Origin: CAVYVZ01 sp963772065
Lineage (GTDB): Bacteria; Acidobacteriota; Vicinamibacteria; Vicinamibacterales; UBA2999
Assembly: GCA_963772065.1 (NCBI GenBank)
Contig: CAVYVZ010000009.1
Coordinates: forward strand, 496,001-560,000
DNA length: 64,000 nt
Reading direction: 5' to 3'
The translations under genes and the position numbers were made by a program. Under the pieces are notes generated by a model that worked only from the letters and a program-made list of their open reading frames with translations, had not been told where the DNA came from and ran no database searches. Shown here in pieces: positions 1-8,767 of this stretch (its first letter is position 1; each line of letters starts with the position of its first letter).

Positions 1-890
1 CACGTCAGAACGACGCCATCGCGTGTCACCTTTTCCGCTTCCATGTTGCGAACCGAACCGCTCGCAGCGAGCGCGGCCACCAGCTCCGCGCGTTGCGAAG
101 ACGTTTGCCAGAGTGCCAGATCGAACGCAGTACGGCCGATGACGTCGGCACGCTGGTACCCGAACATGCGCGTGAATCCCTCGTTGACGTCGAGGTAGCG
201 GCCTTCGGCGAGCGATGACAGCGTGATCGCGTCGGGACTGGAGCTGTACACCTTCGACAGCTTCTCCTCGGAGCTTCGCAGCGCGTCGATGGCTTTCATG
301 CGGTCGATCTCGGCGGACGCGCGCCGCGCGAAGATTCGCAGGATGGCGTCGACCAGGTCGGGCTCGGCCAATGGACCGGTGTGCATGACCGCGAGCACGC
401 CCATCCGGCGGCCGCCCGTGTCGAGCAACCGCGCCCCGGCGAAGCTGTCGATGCCTAGGTGCTGGAGGAGAAAGTCTTCCGGAAATTTCTCTCGGACGCC
501 GTCGCGATAGACGGCGGGGCCGTGCTGGAGCACGTGCTCGCACGGCGTTTTCTCGACATGGTACGCGAGGTTCTCCGCCACGATGCCTCGGCCGCACGCC
601 GCCAGTGTCGTAATGCGTCCCGGCTGCGCCGGATCCACGACAGCGAGAAACGCGTAATCAGCGCCGAGCCGCCCGGCGAGGTTGGTGACCAACGACGTGA
701 AGAAGCTGGAGCCGGTCTCAGAAGCCACGGCCTCATCAATCCGACGCAGCACTGACTCGATCTCGGTCGAGGCTCCCTGCGCCGCCCGCGCGTTGCGTAC
801 GGCGCGGAGCCATCCAAGCAAAGCGAAGAGCGTTGAAGCGAGTGCCAGTATCAGTTGAACGTTCGAGATGGACGGGTTGCTGCCAATCAC
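1..890 (-). CDS. GAF-PAS sensor protein, partial (runs off left edge)
   Basis: Only the first 296 codons are in the window; the frame reaches the left edge open. GTG at 890 is the first possible start because an in-frame TGA lies five codons upstream. A hydrophobic segment (about residues 10-30, with LILALASTLFALLGW) is followed by a GAF domain (about 45-200; HVEKTPCEHVLQ is typical of GAF sensors) and a PAS domain (about 215 onward, with DVNEGFTRMFGY). In this family such an arrangement usually leads into a histidine kinase core, which would lie outside the window. It is 112 bp downstream of a NarL-type regulator on the same strand, so it may share that operon. The ligand is unknown. Family call is firm; the kinase identity is inference. 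Confidence 0.8.
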   Translation of the reverse strand, partial: MIGSNPSISNVQLILALASTLFALLGWLRAVRNARAAQGASTEIESVLRRIDEAVASETGSSFFTSLVTNLAGRLGADYAFLAVVDPAQPGRITTLAACGRGIVAENLAYHVEKTPCEHVLQHGPAVYRDGVREKFPEDFLLQHLGIDSFAGARLLDTGGRRMGVLAVMHTGPLAEPDLVDAILRIFARRASAEIDRMKAIDALRSSEEKLSKVYSSSPDAITLSSLAEGRYLDVNEGFTRMFGYQRADVIGRTAFDLALWQTSSQRAELVAALAASGSVRNMEAEKVTRDGVVLT

Positions 891-1002
891 CCAGACAGGA
901 TGTCAAGGCGGCGCCCCTGTTGAAATCGGCGTGGTGCGGAAATGGGTCGAGCCGATGGATCGATTGGCCTCATCCTTTGGAGTACGACGCCTGCGGATGA
1001 CG

Positions 1003-1653
1003 CTAGCTATCGGGCGAGACGAGGCCCGATCGGATGGCGAATCGAACAAGCCCCGCCAGGTCAAAGATTTGTAGGCGGTCCATGATCTGACGGCGGTGTG
1101 TCTCCACGGTCTTGACGCTGAGGCCGAGCGCGAACGCCACTTCCTTGGCGGAGCGGCCCTCGGCGAGGAGCTGGAGGATCTCGCGCTGGCGCAGGGTCAG
1201 CGTTCGCAGCGGGCCCGCCTCGCGATCTCGTCCCGAGAGGAAGCCATCGACCACGATCGCCGAGACGGCCGGGCTGATGAACCGATTGCCCTCCATGACC
1301 GCCCTGATCGCCATCGGCAGCTCCGCGACCGCCGCCTCTTTGAGGAGGTATCCGGCCGCGCCCGCGCCCAGGGCCTGCTGCACGGAGCTTTCGCCGGCAT
1401 GCATCGAAAGAATGATGACGCGTGTGTCGGGATGATCGCGCGCGACGATCGCCGTCGCATCCAGACCGTTCAATCCCGACATCGAGATGTCCATCAGGAT
1501 CACATCGGGCTTGTGCTGCCCGACGAGCGCCAGTGCCTCGCGGCCGTCGCTCGCCTCTCCGATGACCTCGATGTCGTCCATCGTGTCGAGCAGCGCGCGG
1601 ATGCCGGCGCGTACCAGAACGTGATCGTCGGCGAGCAGCACCCGCGTCTTCAC
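1003..1653 (-). CDS. NarL/FixJ-family response regulator
   Basis: A 216-residue two-component response regulator. The receiver domain (about 1-120) shows the acidic pocket DD near residue 10, the phosphoacceptor Asp in ILMDISMSG and the Lys in LLKEA. The C-terminal LuxR-type helix-turn-helix (about 148-210) carries LTLRQREILQLLAEGRS and LSVKTVETHRRQIMDRL. The start codon overlaps the stop of the upstream histidine kinase as ATGA (1650-1653), which implies translational coupling and that this kinase is the cognate partner. Target genes cannot be told from the sequence. Length and domain order are normal for the family. Confidence 0.95.
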   Translation of the reverse strand: MKTRVLLADDHVLVRAGIRALLDTMDDIEVIGEASDGREALALVGQHKPDVILMDISMSGLNGLDATAIVARDHPDTRVIILSMHAGESSVQQALGAGAAGYLLKEAAVAELPMAIRAVMEGNRFISPAVSAIVVDGFLSGRDREAGPLRTLTLRQREILQLLAEGRSAKEVAFALGLSVKTVETHRRQIMDRLQIFDLAGLVRFAIRSGLVSPDS

Positions 1654-2897
1654 GCGACTCCTTCGTCCGGCACGACGAGCCGAATCTCGGTCCCCGCTTC
1701 CGGAGAGGAGACAATTTCCAGATCTGCGCCGATGCCTTCCGCTCGCTCGCGCATGCCAATGAGGCCGAGGCGTTCTCCAGAGATGCCGAGCCTTCGCGCT
1801 GCCTCGAGGTCGAAGCCGACACCGTCGTCCCGCACGACGAACGCGATACCGGCGGGGACCCGCCGACCACGAACCGCGATGCTGTGCGCGCGGGCGTGGC
1901 GAATCACGTTCGTCAGCGCCTCCTGAACGATGCGGTAGCAGGGCATCTGTGCCTCGTCGCGCAGCGTCAGGCCCTCGGGAATGTCGACAATCCCGGTGAT
2001 CCCGGCGCGCAGCGTTTCCTCCCGGACGAGGCTCCCGATGGCGATGCCGAAACCACCCTCCTCGAGGAGGGTCGGCCGAAGATTGCTCGACAGCACGACA
2101 TCGCGCTCGAGATCTTGTATCAGCCTGACCGAGTCACGGCACGCGGCCGTCAACGTGTCCTGCCGGCGGACTCTCGCCGTTTCAAGCGTGATCTTGATGG
2201 CGGTGAGCCGCTGGCCGATGTCATCGTGCAGCTCCCGCGCGAGGTTGCCGCGCAGAGCATCTTCCTCGGTCAGGAGGCGCTGCGCGAGGGCAAGGCGTTC
2301 GCGCGCCTCCAGCCGGAGGCGTCTTTCCAGCTCCTCGGCACTTTTTACGCCCTCCTCGAGTCGGGCGATGACTGACAACAGCGCCACAACGCCCACGGTG
2401 GTCAAGGCCGTCCACAAGGCGATCGTCGTCAGGACCTGTTGAGCGCCCGCTTCGGGGATCGTCACGACCCGGCCCGCTGCCGTTGCATGAGCCGCGGCGG
2501 CGAACACCGCGATCCATGCGCCGACGGCGGCTGCCGCCGCGGCGCGACCCCAGGCGAGCAAGGTGAGCAAGGCGAAGGTGCCCGCCAGCGCGCCAATGTT
2601 CAGCCCGAGGCCTCGGCTGAGAATGATGTTGAACGTGATCCCCGTGAGCACCGCAAGGACCGCCGCGACGCGCCAACCCGTCGGCAGGCGAGTGTTCACG
2701 GCCGCAACCACCACCAGGCCGTACAGCATCAGACTGATCGCCGCGTCTACGAACCGGCCCGCCTGAACACGAACCACGAGCATGGCGATCGTGGGAACCA
2801 GGATGAGCGCCGCGAAGGTACGCGACAACGCCAGCGTAAGGTCCGCCCGCCACCGCGCGGCATCATCCTGCTTGTCCGCGCGAGACGCCGGCATCAT
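1650..2897 (-). CDS. NarX-type sensor histidine kinase (HisKA_3)
   Basis: A 415-residue membrane histidine kinase. The N-terminal half (about 25-190) is a run of hydrophobic segments without a clear periplasmic sensor domain. A short coiled linker leads to the HisKA_3 dimerisation helix, ARELHDDIGQRL, which keeps the phosphoacceptor His-Asp pair, and then to an HATPase domain with CYRIVQEALTNVIRHA, DDGVGFD and GLIGMRERAEGIGA. Its ATG at 2897 overlaps the TGA of the upstream kinase-like gene (ATGA), and its own TGA overlaps the regulator start, so three genes form one coupled operon. It is the member of the pair able to autophosphorylate. A longer in-frame extension upstream of 2897 is only antisense-like coding noise. 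Confidence 0.93.
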   Translation of the reverse strand: MMPASRADKQDDAARWRADLTLALSRTFAALILVPTIAMLVVRVQAGRFVDAAISLMLYGLVVVAAVNTRLPTGWRVAAVLAVLTGITFNIILSRGLGLNIGALAGTFALLTLLAWGRAAAAAAVGAWIAVFAAAAHATAAGRVVTIPEAGAQQVLTTIALWTALTTVGVVALLSVIARLEEGVKSAEELERRLRLEARERLALAQRLLTEEDALRGNLARELHDDIGQRLTAIKITLETARVRRQDTLTAACRDSVRLIQDLERDVVLSSNLRPTLLEEGGFGIAIGSLVREETLRAGITGIVDIPEGLTLRDEAQMPCYRIVQEALTNVIRHARAHSIAVRGRRVPAGIAFVVRDDGVGFDLEAARRLGISGERLGLIGMRERAEGIGADLEIVSSPEAGTEIRLVVPDEGVA

Positions 2898-4149
2898 GCG
2901 GCCACCGGCAGCGGAAGCGTGAAGTGCACGCGCGTTCCTCGATCGGGAGCCGAGTCGATCCGAAGCGTTCCGCCCAGCGCGTCGCTGCGCCGGCTCATGC
3001 CGAAGAGGCCCATGCCAGCGGGATCTCGCGGGTCGCCCGGGGCCAGCCCTTGGACGTCGAACCCGATGCCGTTGTCCTCCACGACGAGCTCCACCTCGTG
3101 GGCACCCACCGACGCGGTCACGCACGCACTGGTTGCTCGGGCGTGGTGCACGATATTGTCGACAGCTTCCTGCACGATGCGATAGCAGGCGACTTCAACC
3201 GCAGGTGGAAGGCGGCTGGCAATCTGGAGATCGAGTTTGTACGCGATCGAGGTTCGACCGAGCTGTGAGCGGACAAGCGCTTCGAGCGCCGGCGCCAGGC
3301 CTGCTTCGTCGAGCAGCACCGGACGCAGTTGACGGGCGGCTCCTCTCACCTGTTCGATGAGCTCTCCGACACTCGCGATCGCGCGGTCGACCGTGGCGCT
3401 CTTGGCATCATCGCCCTCACGTGGGCCGGTCAACGCGACTTCCAGAGACGTCAAGCGCGCGTGGAGATGACGCTGCAGTCGCCGGGCCATTCCAATGCGC
3501 GCATCCTGATCGTTCTGCGTCAGCCTCAGGTCGAGCGCCGCACGCGCCCGCTGCTCGCGCCGAAGGTGCTGAACCAGTTGGCGTGGCCGCTGCGAGGTTG
3601 CGCTCGAGCGGGGCGATGACAGCCCAGGCGACGGCCACGATGGTTGCGCTCATGATGCCGAAGACGAGCAAGAAACGGGTGAGAACCGCGGGATGCGCTG
3701 TGCTCGCTGAGATTGGCAACAACCAGTCGGACGCGATCAGCGGCGCCGACAGGAGCACGGCGGAGGATCCGACCACGACGCCGATCGCGGCCGGGCGGCC
3801 CATGGCGATGGCGGTCACGATCCCCGTGGTCCACATCAAAAGACCTGTCGTGGCGAACGCGCCGTTGCCCAGCCAGGAAAAGGCTGACACCCATATCAAG
3901 CCCACGACCGGGCTCAACCTCCGAAACGTGAGCGCGCGCGACGGGAGCGCCGCTGGAACGGCGATCAAGCACGCCGCCGATGACGGCTGCCAGCGCGCGC
4001 GCAGGGCTCTCCGGCCACAAGAACCAGGCCGCCCAGAGAGCGATCGGCATCCCCAGGACCGCGATGATTCCGTTGGTCGTGTGGAGCGCCTCGATCCGCA
4101 GGGTCTCCACACGGTCGTGGGTAGAGGCGGGAACCGTCACCGTGCGCAT
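2894..4149 (-). CDS. Degenerate histidine kinase partner, two apparent frameshifts
   Basis: A membrane histidine-kinase-like protein of about 417 residues once two single-base insertions (near 3970 and 3590) are removed; the corrected length is a multiple of three. Hydrophobic segments fill the first 190 residues, with FGIMSATIVAVAWAVIAPLE as the last. A coiled stretch precedes the HisKA_3 helix, which reads MARRLQRHLHARLT: the position normally occupied by the phosphoacceptor His is Gln and the following Asp is Arg. The HATPase domain is intact (ACYRIVQEAVDNIVHHA, DNGIGFD, MGLFGMSRRSDALGG). It overlaps the next kinase by ATGA. It may act as a non-phosphorylatable partner of that kinase. The start at ATG 4149 has no obvious ribosome binding site; TTG 4158 is the alternative. 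Confidence 0.75.
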
Positions 4150-4267
4150 GAGGGCCAAGGTGAACGTCTCGCCGGGAGCCTAGCACATGAGCAAGCGGGA
4201 CGATTCTCGATTACTTCGACGGCAGTTCCTCGGGGGGCCTATAATTCCGCGCGAGGTGAAGGTCGCC

Positions 4268-5305
4268 ATGTTCAGAATCGCCATTCTTGCGCTCATCCTT
4301 GGTGCAGGCGTCGGAGCCATTGTCCGCACCGCGTCGGCGCCGCCGCCGCCGCCGTCGATGGTCACCGCCGCGCGGGCGTTTCTCGACTCGCTGAGCCCCG
4401 AGCTGAAGCAGAAGGCGCAGTATCCGCTCGACGCCGACGAGCGCTTCACCTGGTTTTACACGCCGGTGCCCCGGAAGGGCGTCACGCTGAAGGAGATGAA
4501 CGAGAAGCAGCGTGCGGCCGCGACGAACCTGCTGCGCATCGGCTTCAGCGAAAAGGGATACGGCAAGGCCGAGACGATCCGCGCCCTCGAGGACATCCTC
4601 GCCGAGCTCGAGAAGAACCCGACGCGGCGGGATAAAGAGCTGTACTACTTCACCGTCTTCGGCGAGCCTGGCCCGAAGAGCACCTGGGGCTGGCGATACG
4701 AGGGCCACCATCTGTCGCACCACTGGACCGTCGTGAACGGCAATGCGCTCGTGACGACGCCGCAGTTCTTCGGCGCCAATCCCGCGGAGGTGCGCAGCGG
4801 GCCGAAGCAGGGGCTGCGGGCGCTCGCCGCCGAAGAGGATCTCGGCTACGAGCTGCTGCGGTCGCTCGACGACAAACAGCGCGCCGTGGCGATCATCGAC
4901 CCGAAGGCGCCGAACGACGTGCTGACCACCAACTCGAAGGAAGCCGCGATTCAGGAAGATCGCGGCCTCGCGTACGCGCAGATGACCGCCCCGCAGAAGG
5001 CGGTTCTCGTGAAGTTGATCGAGGAGAATGCCTCCGCGCAGCCCGAGCCGATCGCGCGCGAGCGTGTCGCCAAGCTGCGCGCCGCCGGCCTGGACAAGGT
5101 GAAGTTCGCATGGATGGGCGGGCTGGAGAAGAGCGAGGGGCACTACTACCGCGTGCAGGGCCCGACGTTCCTGATCGAGTTCGACAACACGCAAGGCGAC
5201 GCGAACCACATCCACCTCGTGTGGCGCGACTTCAAAGGCGACTGGGGCCGCGATCTCATCGCGGAGCACTACAAGACCTCGCGACACCACGACGGTAGGC
5301 GGTAG
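4268..5305 (+). CDS. DUF3500 family secreted protein
   Basis: A 345-residue protein of the DUF3500 family, whose biochemical role is not established. The start ATG at 4268 is chosen because a purine-rich GAGGTGAAGG lies just upstream and the protein then opens with a good signal peptide (MFRIAILALILGAGVGAI). A longer frame back to 4187 has no such support. Family-like motifs include DERFTWFYTPVPRKG, GHHLSHHWTVVNG and NHIHLVWRDF. The last codons and the TAG stop fall inside a CGGTAGG tandem repeat, so the C-terminal Arg-Arg comes from the repeat. The cyclase gene follows within 11 bp and may be co-transcribed. Confidence 0.85.
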   Translation: MFRIAILALILGAGVGAIVRTASAPPPPPSMVTAARAFLDSLSPELKQKAQYPLDADERFTWFYTPVPRKGVTLKEMNEKQRAAATNLLRIGFSEKGYGKAETIRALEDILAELEKNPTRRDKELYYFTVFGEPGPKSTWGWRYEGHHLSHHWTVVNGNALVTTPQFFGANPAEVRSGPKQGLRALAAEEDLGYELLRSLDDKQRAVAIIDPKAPNDVLTTNSKEAAIQEDRGLAYAQMTAPQKAVLVKLIEENASAQPEPIARERVAKLRAAGLDKVKFAWMGGLEKSEGHYYRVQGPTFLIEFDNTQGDANHIHLVWRDFKGDWGRDLIAEHYKTSRHHDGRR

Positions 5306-5327
5306 GCGGTAGGCGGTGGGCGGTAGG
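5293..5327 (+). repeat. Five tandem copies of heptamer CGGTAGG
   Basis: Five head-to-tail 7-bp units; the fourth is CGGTGGG, the others CGGTAGG. The array provides the TAG stop of the DUF3500 gene (5303-5305) and the GTG proposed as start of the cyclase gene (5316). Related units occur at 33717-33744. Confidence 0.95.
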
Positions 5328-6025
5328 TTTAGTGCGGCAGGCATCTGGGTGCTGCTTCTTGCGGCGCCCACCGCACAGTCGCGGGTGATCGATCTCGGGC
5401 ATCCGCTGCGGGCGAGCGATCCGAGCTGGAGCGGCAAACCGGCGTTCGATCGCAAGGGCACGAGCCAGAACGGGCGCTTCGAATCAGAGGAACACTTCGG
5501 GACGCATCTCGATGCGCCGTCGCACTTCGGCGGCAAGTGGACGACGGAAGCCATTCCCGTCGATCGGCTCGTTCGGCCCGGCGTATGTATCAACGTCACG
5601 GGCAAGCCCGAGGACTACCAGATCACGGCCGCCGACGTGAAGGCGTTCGAGTCGCGCAGCGGCGCCATTCCGGAGGGCGCCATCGTCCTGTTCGCCACCG
5701 GCTGGGACGTGCGCTGGCCGGACCGGAAGGCGTACATGAACGAGCGCCGCGGAGCAAAGCACTTTCCCGGCATCGGTCAGGATGCGGCCCGCTATCTCGT
5801 CGAGCGCAAGGTGTCGGGCATCGTCATCGACACGCCAAGCGTCGATTACGGTCCTTCAGAGAAGTACAGACGCACAACATCACGAATCCGGCGAACATCT
5901 ACCACGTCGAGAACGCGCGCGGCCTGACGAAGCTCCCGCCAACTGGTTTCACCGTCGTCGTGGCGCCGATCAATCTGGCCGGAGGATCCGGCGGTCCCAC
6001 GCGCGTCTTTGCGCTCGTCCCATGA
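5316..6025 (+). CDS. Cyclase / kynurenine-formamidase-like hydrolase, one apparent frameshift
   Basis: A metal-dependent amide hydrolase of the putative cyclase family, about 236 residues after restoring one missing base near 5864 (AAGTACAG, most simply read as AAGGTACAG). The metal and active-site signature HFGTHLDAPSHF is present near residue 66, and DTPSVDYGPSE then continues in the shifted frame as VQTHNITNPANIYHVEN, both halves matching the family. A short hydrophobic N-terminus (IWVLLLAAPTAQS) suggests export. The GTG at 5316 lies inside a heptamer repeat, so the true start could be the in-frame GTG about 11 codons on. The substrate is unknown. It directly follows the DUF3500 gene. Confidence 0.85.
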
Positions 6026-6053
6026 GATGACCGGCCTTACGCCGACAAGGCCC

Positions 6054-6081
6054 CAAGCCTTGAGCCCTAAGCCCTAAGCCT
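6054..6081 (+). repeat. Heptamer array, TAAGCCT/TAAGCCC family
   Basis: Four tandem 7-bp units (CAAGCCT, TGAGCCC, TAAGCCC, TAAGCCT) between the convergent cyclase (+) and permease (-) genes, with more degenerate copies back to about 6033. The same family recurs at 8727-8761 and 36769-36796. Confidence 0.9.
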
Positions 6082-6091
6082 TAGGTTCACG

Positions 6092-8563
6092 TCAAACCTG
6101 CCGCAGCGCCTCGGTCGGTTGAACACGCAGCGCTCGGCGCGCCGGTGCGGCGCACGCCAGCACGCCCACCGCCGCCATGATGACGGACGTGATCACCGAC
6201 GAGACGAGGAGATCCGCGGTCAGGCTGTCGGCGCGCCACGCGAGGAGCAGGATGAGGCTGTTGCCGGCGATGATGCCGCCGCAGAGCTGACGACCGGCAC
6301 GGGCGAACACGCTGCCGAGCACGCGCCGGGGGCTGGCGCCGAGTGCGATACGGATCCCAATCTCGCGGGTGCGACGCGCCACGGCGACGGCCATGAGCGC
6401 GTACAGACCGGCCGCGGAGAAGGCCAGCGCCACAAGCAGAACGCTGCCGAAGACGACGCTGCCGATCACCATCCGTATTTGCTCCCGTGCGACGATGTCG
6501 TCGAGGGTGACGATATCCCGGAGGTGCAGCCCCGCATCGACCTGCCGCGCAAGGGCGGCTACGCGGGGCGCAAATGGCGCTGCGTCCCCCGCGACGCGCA
6601 CGGCGACCACGACAGGATCGAGCTCCGCCGCGGAGGCTGCGCGATAGATGTACGCTGCCCCATCCCAATCGGCGGGGAACAACATCCCCAGATCGGTGAC
6701 CACGCCGACGATCTCGCGCCAGGGTCCCGGCTCGCGCTCGCTGCCTCGCTGGAGCGTGCGAACGCGTGCGCCCACGGGATTCCTGGCGACCACGCGCATG
6801 AACGCCTCGTTGACCACGACGGGCCCGTTCGGCGTCCCAGCGTCAGCGGTATGCAGGCCGCGGCCGGCCACGATCCTGGCGCCGAACGCGTCGTGATAGC
6901 CGGCACCGACGGCAGCCATCGCGAATCCGCCCTCGTAATTGCCCTGCAGGCGAGCCGGAGGTGCACCGTCCTGCTCCATTTCCACCGCCACCCACTCCGG
7001 GGACATCGTCGGCAGGCGATCGCCGTGCGTCACGTGCGTCACACCAGGCTCCTCACGCAACCGGCCCGCGAGCTCTTCGTATGCACGCGCGCGACGCGCG
7101 CCGATCTGCCCATCGTCAGGCACACCGCGCTCGCCGGCCAGCGCCTCGTTGTCCATCTCGAGGCGGAGGGTGAGGTAACGCTCCGTCGGAAATGCTGGCC
7201 ACCTCGACTCGTTGTGCAGGGAGTTGGTGAAGATTCCCACCGCGGCGGGCACGAACAGCAGCGTGCACGCCACCTGCGCGCCGATGATGAACGACCAGAT
7301 GCCGCCGAACTTCATCGTCCCGCCGGTGCCCGCGATCCCCTGCAGTCCCCGCAGGACGGACCCGCCTGTGGCCTTCAGTGCCGGCAGCAGGCCGATCAGT
7401 GCGGCGGCGACGAGCGCGAGCAGCAGCGCATACGCAATGGTGGCAGGCTCGAGCTGCAGATCCACCCAGAACGGCAGGCCGTCTCCAATGATCCGACTCG
7501 CCCGGGCCAAGGCATAGCGCACTGTCGTCTGGGCCACGACGAGCCCGAGCACGGCAGCGGTGAGGGCCAGCACGAGCGATTCGGTGACGATTTGCGCGAT
7601 TACGCGTCCACGGCTCGCCCCCAGCGCGTGGCGGACGACCATCTCCGATTCGCGCATCGCCGTGCGCGCGAAGATCAGCGTCGCGACGTTCGCCGACACC
7701 GCCCCCAGCAGCAGCAGGACGATGGCGTGGACCGCCAGATCTTCCAGCCGCAGCGGATCACCCGGCGTGCGCCCGGCGAATGCGCGAACGCGCGTCCGCA
7801 GCTGCGCGTGGGTGGCCGGCTGATCGGTGGCAAAGCGTGCCGACGCGACGTCGAGCTCCGCCGCGGCGTCCTGCCAGCTCGCTCCGTCGGCGAGGCGGCC
7901 GAACACCTGCACAGCCGGCCCTTCGCGCGGTGGTGCGTCCTGGACCGGCAATGGCACCCATACCTGCTGATTGTGCGGGAAGCCGAAGCGCGGCGGCATC
8001 ACGCCCACCACGGTGCGAGCCGTGCGACCCACCTCCACGACGCGGCCGATGATCGCCGGGTCGTGCAGGAACTGTCGCTGCCAGACGTCGTACCCCAGGA
8101 CCACGACGGGCTCCGCACCCGGCATTTCGTCCGTCGGCTGCAGCGGCCTGCCGAGCAGCGGCGGCACGCGAGTGAGCGGAAACGCCGATGCCGTGATCTC
8201 CGCCACGCGCAGCGATTCGACACGGCGTTCGCCCGTGAGCACGTTGCGCTCGCTCACGCGCGCGGCGCCGAGTTCCGTCACGGTCTTCAGAGACCGCCGC
8301 CAGATCGCGAAATCGTGGAGCACCCTCGGCTCCACGCGTGACGCCGCCGTGTCCTGCGTCTCGAGGCGCACGACTCGACCGCCTTCAGGGAACGGCAGCC
8401 GTTTGTACAGCAGTTCGCCGGCGACTTCGATGCCGACCGCCCCAATCGCGATGGCGGCCGCCAGCGAGAGGCCCCCGATGATCGTGAGCGCGGGATATTT
8501 CAACAGCAGACGCGCGCCCAGCTTCCAGTCGAGCCACGAGACCGTGGTCAGGCCGGCATTCAT
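6092..8563 (-). CDS. ADOP-family ABC transporter permease
   Basis: An 823-residue MacB/FtsX-type permease. ADOP proteins (acidobacterial duplicated orphan permeases) carry two copies of a periplasmic core plus FtsX domain and lack an adjacent ATPase gene, which fits here. First half: N-terminal TM (TIIGGLSLAAAIAIG), periplasmic region with GYDVWQRQFLHDPAIIG, then three TM helices from about residue 280 ending near 400. Second half: TM near 420, periplasmic region, and a final FtsX block with RRTREIGIRIALGASPRRV. The ATG at 8563 is chosen because GGAGGAG lies 7 bp upstream; an ATG eight codons earlier lacks this. The substrate and the ATPase partner are unknown. The gene stands alone between heptamer repeats. 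Confidence 0.92.
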   Translation of the reverse strand: MNAGLTTVSWLDWKLGARLLLKYPALTIIGGLSLAAAIAIGAVGIEVAGELLYKRLPFPEGGRVVRLETQDTAASRVEPRVLHDFAIWRRSLKTVTELGAARVSERNVLTGERRVESLRVAEITASAFPLTRVPPLLGRPLQPTDEMPGAEPVVVLGYDVWQRQFLHDPAIIGRVVEVGRTARTVVGVMPPRFGFPHNQQVWVPLPVQDAPPREGPAVQVFGRLADGASWQDAAAELDVASARFATDQPATHAQLRTRVRAFAGRTPGDPLRLEDLAVHAIVLLLLGAVSANVATLIFARTAMRESEMVVRHALGASRGRVIAQIVTESLVLALTAAVLGLVVAQTTVRYALARASRIIGDGLPFWVDLQLEPATIAYALLLALVAAALIGLLPALKATGGSVLRGLQGIAGTGGTMKFGGIWSFIIGAQVACTLLFVPAAVGIFTNSLHNESRWPAFPTERYLTLRLEMDNEALAGERGVPDDGQIGARRARAYEELAGRLREEPGVTHVTHGDRLPTMSPEWVAVEMEQDGAPPARLQGNYEGGFAMAAVGAGYHDAFGARIVAGRGLHTADAGTPNGPVVVNEAFMRVVARNPVGARVRTLQRGSEREPGPWREIVGVVTDLGMLFPADWDGAAYIYRAASAAELDPVVVAVRVAGDAAPFAPRVAALARQVDAGLHLRDIVTLDDIVAREQIRMVIGSVVFGSVLLVALAFSAAGLYALMAVAVARRTREIGIRIALGASPRRVLGSVFARAGRQLCGGIIAGNSLILLLAWRADSLTADLLVSSVITSVIMAAVGVLACAAPARRALRVQPTEALRQV

Positions 8564-8726
8564 ACGCTCCGCTCCTCCAGTCCGCACATGTCAGTGCATC
8601 GGGCCATGCTCATCGAGCCGGCGGATGGAAGCATCCCCCCGCGAACCAGCCGATGTCTTCACGTGGAGGTGAGCATTTCGTGAGATTCCGGTGAGCGGGG
8701 GCGGAGGCTCAGGTGCCCTAGGGGTA

Positions 8727-8761
8727 GGCTTAAGGCTTACGGCTCAGGGCCAAAAGGCCTT
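8727..8761 (+). repeat. Heptamer array, GGCTTAA/GGCTTAC family
   Basis: Five consecutive 7-bp units (GGCTTAA, GGCTTAC, GGCTCAG, GGCCAAA, AGGCCTT) at the 3' side of the rhodanese gene, whose TAA stop (8768-8770) sits in a further degenerate unit. The rest of the 204-bp gap between the permease and the rhodanese gene shows nothing I can name. Confidence 0.85.
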
Positions 8762-8767
8762 GACGGC

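Noticed and set aside
4211..5605. A 464-codon minus-strand frame opposite the DUF3500 and cyclase genes
   Set aside because: It is antisense to two recognised proteins, crosses a heptamer repeat and has shadow-type composition.
6119..8341. A 740-codon open frame on the plus strand opposite the ADOP permease
   Set aside because: It is antisense to a clear permease, has the Arg/His/Asp-rich composition of GC-rich shadow frames and shows no domain.
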